Below, in pieces: positions 6,601 to 9,554 of a stretch of DNA of 9,554 nt. Position numbers and translations under genes: made by a program. The notes below the pieces were generated by a model that made no database searches, was not told the DNA's origin, and saw only the letters and a list, made by a program, of their open reading frames with translations. The stretch is from Desulfobacterales bacterium (lineage in GTDB: Bacteria > Desulfobacterota > Desulfobacteria > Desulfobacterales > Desulfobacteraceae): assembly GCA_022361315.1 (NCBI GenBank), contig JAKSBB010000018.1:1-9554 (forward strand), written 5' to 3'. Each line of letters begins with the position of its first letter. The first letter of the stretch is position 1.

Positions 6601-7261
6601 CCCGGGATCCCAGCTGCTCAATCCGTCCCTTGCGCATGACCATCACCGTGCTGCCGGCGGCAAAGGCCTCCTCATGGTCGTGGGTGACAAAGATGGTGGT
6701 AATATTGAGGCCGGAAAGAATTTCCGTTAGATCGGCCAGCAGCCGGTGCCGGAGCACCCGGTCCAGGGCACTCAACGGTTCATCCAGCATCAGGAGACGG
6801 GGTTTTGGCGCCAGGGTTCTGGCCAGGGCCACCCGCTGGCGTTCCCCGCCGGATAATTCGTAAATGCTGCGGCGGCCGTAGCCCTCAAGCCCGGTGAGTT
6901 CAAGCATCTCATTCACCCGGGCTGCGATATCCTTCCCTGACTGCTTTTTCATCTTCAGTCCGAAGGCCACATTTTCAAAGACATTCATGTGGGGAAACAG
7001 GGCAAAATCCTGAAACATATAGCCGAAATTCCGCCGGTGGGGAGGAATCTCATCCAATGAGGCACCGTTGAATAAAATGCTGCCGGAATCAATGGATTCA
7101 AGACCGGCAATGATTCTCAGCAACGAGGTTTTTCCGCAGCCGGAAGGTCCGAGGACGGACAATTTGGTACCTTTGGCCAGGGTGAGGTTCACCTCCCGGA
7201 GCATCAGAATGTCCCGGCCGTAACTCTTGTTTATGTTCCGCAGGATGAGTTCGTCTTCCAT
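6542..7261 (-). CDS. thiQ: ABC transporter ATP-binding protein, thiamine-type (ThiQ-like)
   Basis: A 239-residue ABC ATPase with every motif intact: Walker A GPSGCGKT (38-45), Q-loop Gln84 (YMFQDFALFP), signature LSGGE (136-140), Walker B RLLMLDE (155-161), D-loop SALD (164-167) and switch His194 (FVTHDHEEA). There is no C-terminal TOBE regulatory domain, which fits the short ThiQ type (about 230 residues) better than the PotA/FbpC type (about 350). The substrate is inferred from the neighbouring ThiB-like protein. Its ATG overlaps the permease stop by one base (TGATG), with GAGGG six bases upstream, so it is translationally coupled. The stop is TAG at 6544-6542, directly followed in frame by a second copy of its last 19 codons ending in TGA. 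Read-through would give 258 residues, but the normal length argues for termination at TAG. Confidence 0.82.
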   Translation of the reverse strand: MEDELILRNINKSYGRDILMLREVNLTLAKGTKLSVLGPSGCGKTSLLRIIAGLESIDSGSILFNGASLDEIPPHRRNFGYMFQDFALFPHMNVFENVAFGLKMKKQSGKDIAARVNEMLELTGLEGYGRRSIYELSGGERQRVALARTLAPKPRLLMLDEPLSALDRVLRHRLLADLTEILSGLNITTIFVTHDHEEAFAAGSTVMVMRKGRIEQLGSREELQTSPVNDWVRDFLAPR

Positions 7262-8934
7262 CAGAATCCCTCTGTGGTTTCCTTTCTGATATTTTCAATC
7301 AATACATACCCCAGAACGGTCACCCCCATCAACAGGGTGGAGATGGCCATGGCCTGACCGTAGTTCATGGCACCGGGCTGCCCCAGGAACCGATATATGG
7401 CCACCGGAATGGTGGGGGTGTCCGGCCGGGCGGTGAATATGGTGGCCCCGAATTCCCCAAGGCTGATGGTAAATGCGAATACGGCACCGGCAACCAGCCC
7501 CTTGGCCATCAGGGGCAGATCAATGTGGCGGAACACCTGCAGGGGGGAGGCCCCCAGCATGGCGGCCGCATCCCCCATTTGATCGGGAATGGACCGCAAG
7601 GCCGGAAGTACGGCCCGGACCACAAAGGGGAAGCCCACCAGGGCATGGGCAATGGGAATCAGCCAGAGACTGGTTCTCAGGTTCAGGGGCGGTTTATCCA
7701 GGGTAATGATAATCCCGAACCCCAGGGTAACGGCGGATGTGGACAGGGGCAGCATGAACAGGGGATCGAACAGGGTGGTCCAGCGGCTGGGGAAACGGGT
7801 TTCGCAATGCCGGATAAACAATGCGGCACAGACACCAGTCACCACCGCGATTCCCAATGCCCCCGCCGCAAAGGTCAGGGACCAGCGGATGGCATGAAAT
7901 GGCGGGATATAAAACACCGAGTCTGAAGCATTCCGGAACAACTCCCGGTAAAACACCAGGGAAAGCTGCCCCTCATGGATCAGGGACTTCACCGCCAGGG
8001 CGGCCAGGGGGAGGACGCAGAGCAGGATGATAAACAGGGCGGTGCCGCATACCATGGCTTTTTCCCCCAGGGTCCGGGGCGGTTTTAGATGTTGGTTTTC
8101 CCCTTCCGGCACAAACCGGGCGGCCCGTTTGGTAAAATTCGTGTATCCCCACATCAACACCAGGGTAAAGAGAATCTGAAGCAGAGAGAGAAAGGCCGCC
8201 ACCGGCAGGTTGAACAGATAGGCGGCCTGCCGGTAAATTTCGGCCTCAATGGTGGCGTAGCCGGGTCCCCCCAGAATCAGAATGATGCCGAAGCTGGAGA
8301 AACAAAAGATAAACACCAGGGCAAAGGATGCCCAGATGGCGGGTTTCAGCAGGGGCAGGCTGATGTAAAGGAACCGCTTCATGGGCCCTGCCCCCAGCAT
8401 GGCGGCCGCTTCCGTCATCCGTCCCTGCAGGGAGGTCCAGAACCCGGTAATGATCCTTAGCATCACACTGAAATTATAGAAGACATGGGCCATGAAGATC
8501 AGCGCCAATGGATGCTCAATGGTAATTCCCGTTACCGGTGCCTTACCGAAACAGGCCTGAAAGGCCGCAGCCACCACCACTGCCGGCAGGACAAAGGGCA
8601 CGGAGGCCAGGGTTTTTAAGATTTTTTTCCCCCGGAACCTATAGTGGGAAAACACAAAGGCACAGGGCAACGCCGCCGCCAGCGTCAACAGCGCTGAAAC
8701 CCCGGCCTGCCAGAAGGTGAACCAGATGATCTTGCCCATCCGCCGGGAAGAAAAAATCTGGTCCAGAAACGACAGGTCCAGATGGCCTTCCCCGAAAAAG
8801 CTTTTGATGATGATCCCGGTCAGGGGGTAAAAATAGAACAGGAGAAAAAAAACGGCCGGGACCAGCCCGGCCGCAATATAGGGATGCATCAGCCGCGTCT
8901 TCAGGAGGCCTATTGCAATACGGTTTCCGTCCAT
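7261..8934 (-). CDS. thiP: ABC transporter permease, fused two-domain thiamine type (ThiP-like)
   Basis: A 557-residue integral membrane protein with two binding-protein-dependent permease domains in one chain (about residues 66-265 and 347-550) and some twelve helices. Each domain has an EAA loop, the coupling site for the ATPase: EAAAMLGAGPMKRFLYISLP (175-194) and DAAAMLGASPLQVFRHIDLP (455-474), exactly 280 residues apart. The fused layout and the length (E. coli ThiP is about 536) match ThiP and the FbpB-type iron permeases; the neighbouring binding protein points to thiamine. The ATG at 8934 overlaps the thiB stop by 25 bases. An in-frame ATG at 8889 (MHPYIAAG) would avoid the overlap and start just before the first helix, but has only a weak ribosome site, so the start is uncertain. 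The stop shares one base with the thiQ start. Confidence 0.82.
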   Translation of the reverse strand: MDGNRIAIGLLKTRLMHPYIAAGLVPAVFFLLFYFYPLTGIIIKSFFGEGHLDLSFLDQIFSSRRMGKIIWFTFWQAGVSALLTLAAALPCAFVFSHYRFRGKKILKTLASVPFVLPAVVVAAAFQACFGKAPVTGITIEHPLALIFMAHVFYNFSVMLRIITGFWTSLQGRMTEAAAMLGAGPMKRFLYISLPLLKPAIWASFALVFIFCFSSFGIILILGGPGYATIEAEIYRQAAYLFNLPVAAFLSLLQILFTLVLMWGYTNFTKRAARFVPEGENQHLKPPRTLGEKAMVCGTALFIILLCVLPLAALAVKSLIHEGQLSLVFYRELFRNASDSVFYIPPFHAIRWSLTFAAGALGIAVVTGVCAALFIRHCETRFPSRWTTLFDPLFMLPLSTSAVTLGFGIIITLDKPPLNLRTSLWLIPIAHALVGFPFVVRAVLPALRSIPDQMGDAAAMLGASPLQVFRHIDLPLMAKGLVAGAVFAFTISLGEFGATIFTARPDTPTIPVAIYRFLGQPGAMNYGQAMAISTLLMGVTVLGYVLIENIRKETTEGF

Positions 8935-9554
8935 TCCCTGATCCAGGTATCCCGCTTGTTACTGATTTGTTCCGGATCGAGCGTGGCAGGCGTCTTGGTA
9001 ATCTTTGCATGGGCCTCAAACACCGCAGGTAAAGCAGCCATGGTATTTACCGGAAAGACGAACATCTGCAGGGGGATATCCTCCTGGAAGGTCCGGGACA
9101 GGATAAAATCCATGCCCTTTTGGGCCAGTTCCATCTGTTTCCCCCCGGCGAGGATACCGGCGAACTCCACCTGGCGGAAGGCGGCACCGTTCTCAATCAC
9201 CACACCGGTGGGTGCGGTGTCGGGTTTGGGATCCGCAAAAAAGACTTCCGCCGCCGGGCTGGACGCATAGGAGACCACAATGGGACGGCGGCCCTCGGAT
9301 GCAGCAGTAAACTCACCCCAGTAGGCCTCTTTCCATCCGTTTTTCACCAGGACATCGTTGGCTTTTAAATCTTCCCAGAATTTCAGATACCCGTCTTCAC
9401 CAAACCGGCTGACCGTTGCCAGCAGGAAGGCCAGCCCCGGGGAGGAGGTGGCCGGATTCTGCACCACGGTAAGCCCCTTGTATTCGGGTTTCACCAGATC
9501 TTCCAGCATGGCCGGTGGTGTCAGGTTCTTTTCCTTGAACCAGGCAATGTCATA
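8910..9554 (-). CDS. thiB: Thiamine ABC transporter substrate-binding protein, ThiB-like (partial, N-terminus outside window)
   Basis: The frame is open to the right edge, giving the C-terminal 214 residues (beginning YDIAWFKEKN); signal peptide and first lobe lie outside. The segment follows the order of motifs I recall for E. coli ThiB: VVQNPATSSPGLAFLL, NGWKEAYW, VSYASSPA, QVEFAG, then FQEDIP..FPVN near the end, and the closing DTWIREWTETVLQ. This supports a periplasmic protein that delivers thiamine or a phosphorylated or related compound to the permease. Two aromatic positions expected in the ligand pocket appear changed (see findings), so the exact ligand is less sure than the family. 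It is the first visible gene of the minus-strand thiBPQ operon. Any TPP riboswitch would lie upstream, beyond the window. The stop is TAG, evidence that TAG is an ordinary stop in this genome. Confidence 0.78.
   Translation of the reverse strand, partial: YDIAWFKEKNLTPPAMLEDLVKPEYKGLTVVQNPATSSPGLAFLLATVSRFGEDGYLKFWEDLKANDVLVKNGWKEAYWGEFTAASEGRRPIVVSYASSPAAEVFFADPKPDTAPTGVVIENGAAFRQVEFAGILAGGKQMELAQKGMDFILSRTFQEDIPLQMFVFPVNTMAALPAVFEAHAKITKTPATLDPEQISNKRDTWIREWTETVLQ

Noticed and set aside
7525..7926. Plus-strand open frame of 133 codons rich in Gly, Gln and His opposite thiP
   Set aside because: Low-complexity composition typical of antisense to a membrane protein gene; no start signal.

Overview
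This 9.55 kb window looks like ordinary chromosomal sequence from a moderately GC-rich Gram-negative bacterium. A sulfate-reducing Desulfobacterota (Desulfobacterales-like) host would fit the gene mix and codon use, but that is an impression from protein flavour only; no marker gene is present. There is no tRNA, rRNA, CRISPR array, transposase or phage gene.

Layout, left to right. (1) 1-535, minus strand: the N-terminal part of a HAD phosphatase, cut by the window edge. (2) 536-775: a 240-base divergent intergenic region with a good sigma70-type promoter (693-721) and an 11-bp direct repeat just before the next gene. (3) 776-2679, plus strand: a double hot-dog MaoC-like dehydratase, then a DMT/EamA family exporter. 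(4) 2702-3496, minus strand: a soluble HD-domain phosphohydrolase, convergent with the exporter. (5) 3497-3703: a compact divergent promoter region with one well-matched promoter on each strand and three imperfect 12-bp direct repeats. (6) 3704-6455, plus strand: an MFS transporter, a tightly coupled class I SAM methyltransferase, and a small rhomboid intramembrane protease. (7) 6485-9554, minus strand: a thiamine-type ABC importer in the order thiB (cut by the right edge), thiP (fused two-domain permease), thiQ (ATPase), with overlapping reading frames.

The importer genes clearly work together: the periplasmic protein captures the ligand, the fused permease forms both halves of the channel, and the ATPase drives it. 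The other genes carry general family assignments and their substrates cannot be read from sequence. The most unusual structure is a 57-bp tandem duplication at the 3' end of the ATPase gene. It copies the last 19 codons exactly in frame, and its junction itself creates the TAG stop, leaving a near-intact second tail that ends in TGA. Two further points may deserve a look: the binding protein appears to lack two aromatic residues expected in the thiamine pocket, and the HD/MFS divergent region is arranged like a regulated promoter pair. I found no clear sign of a wholly new multi-gene system.
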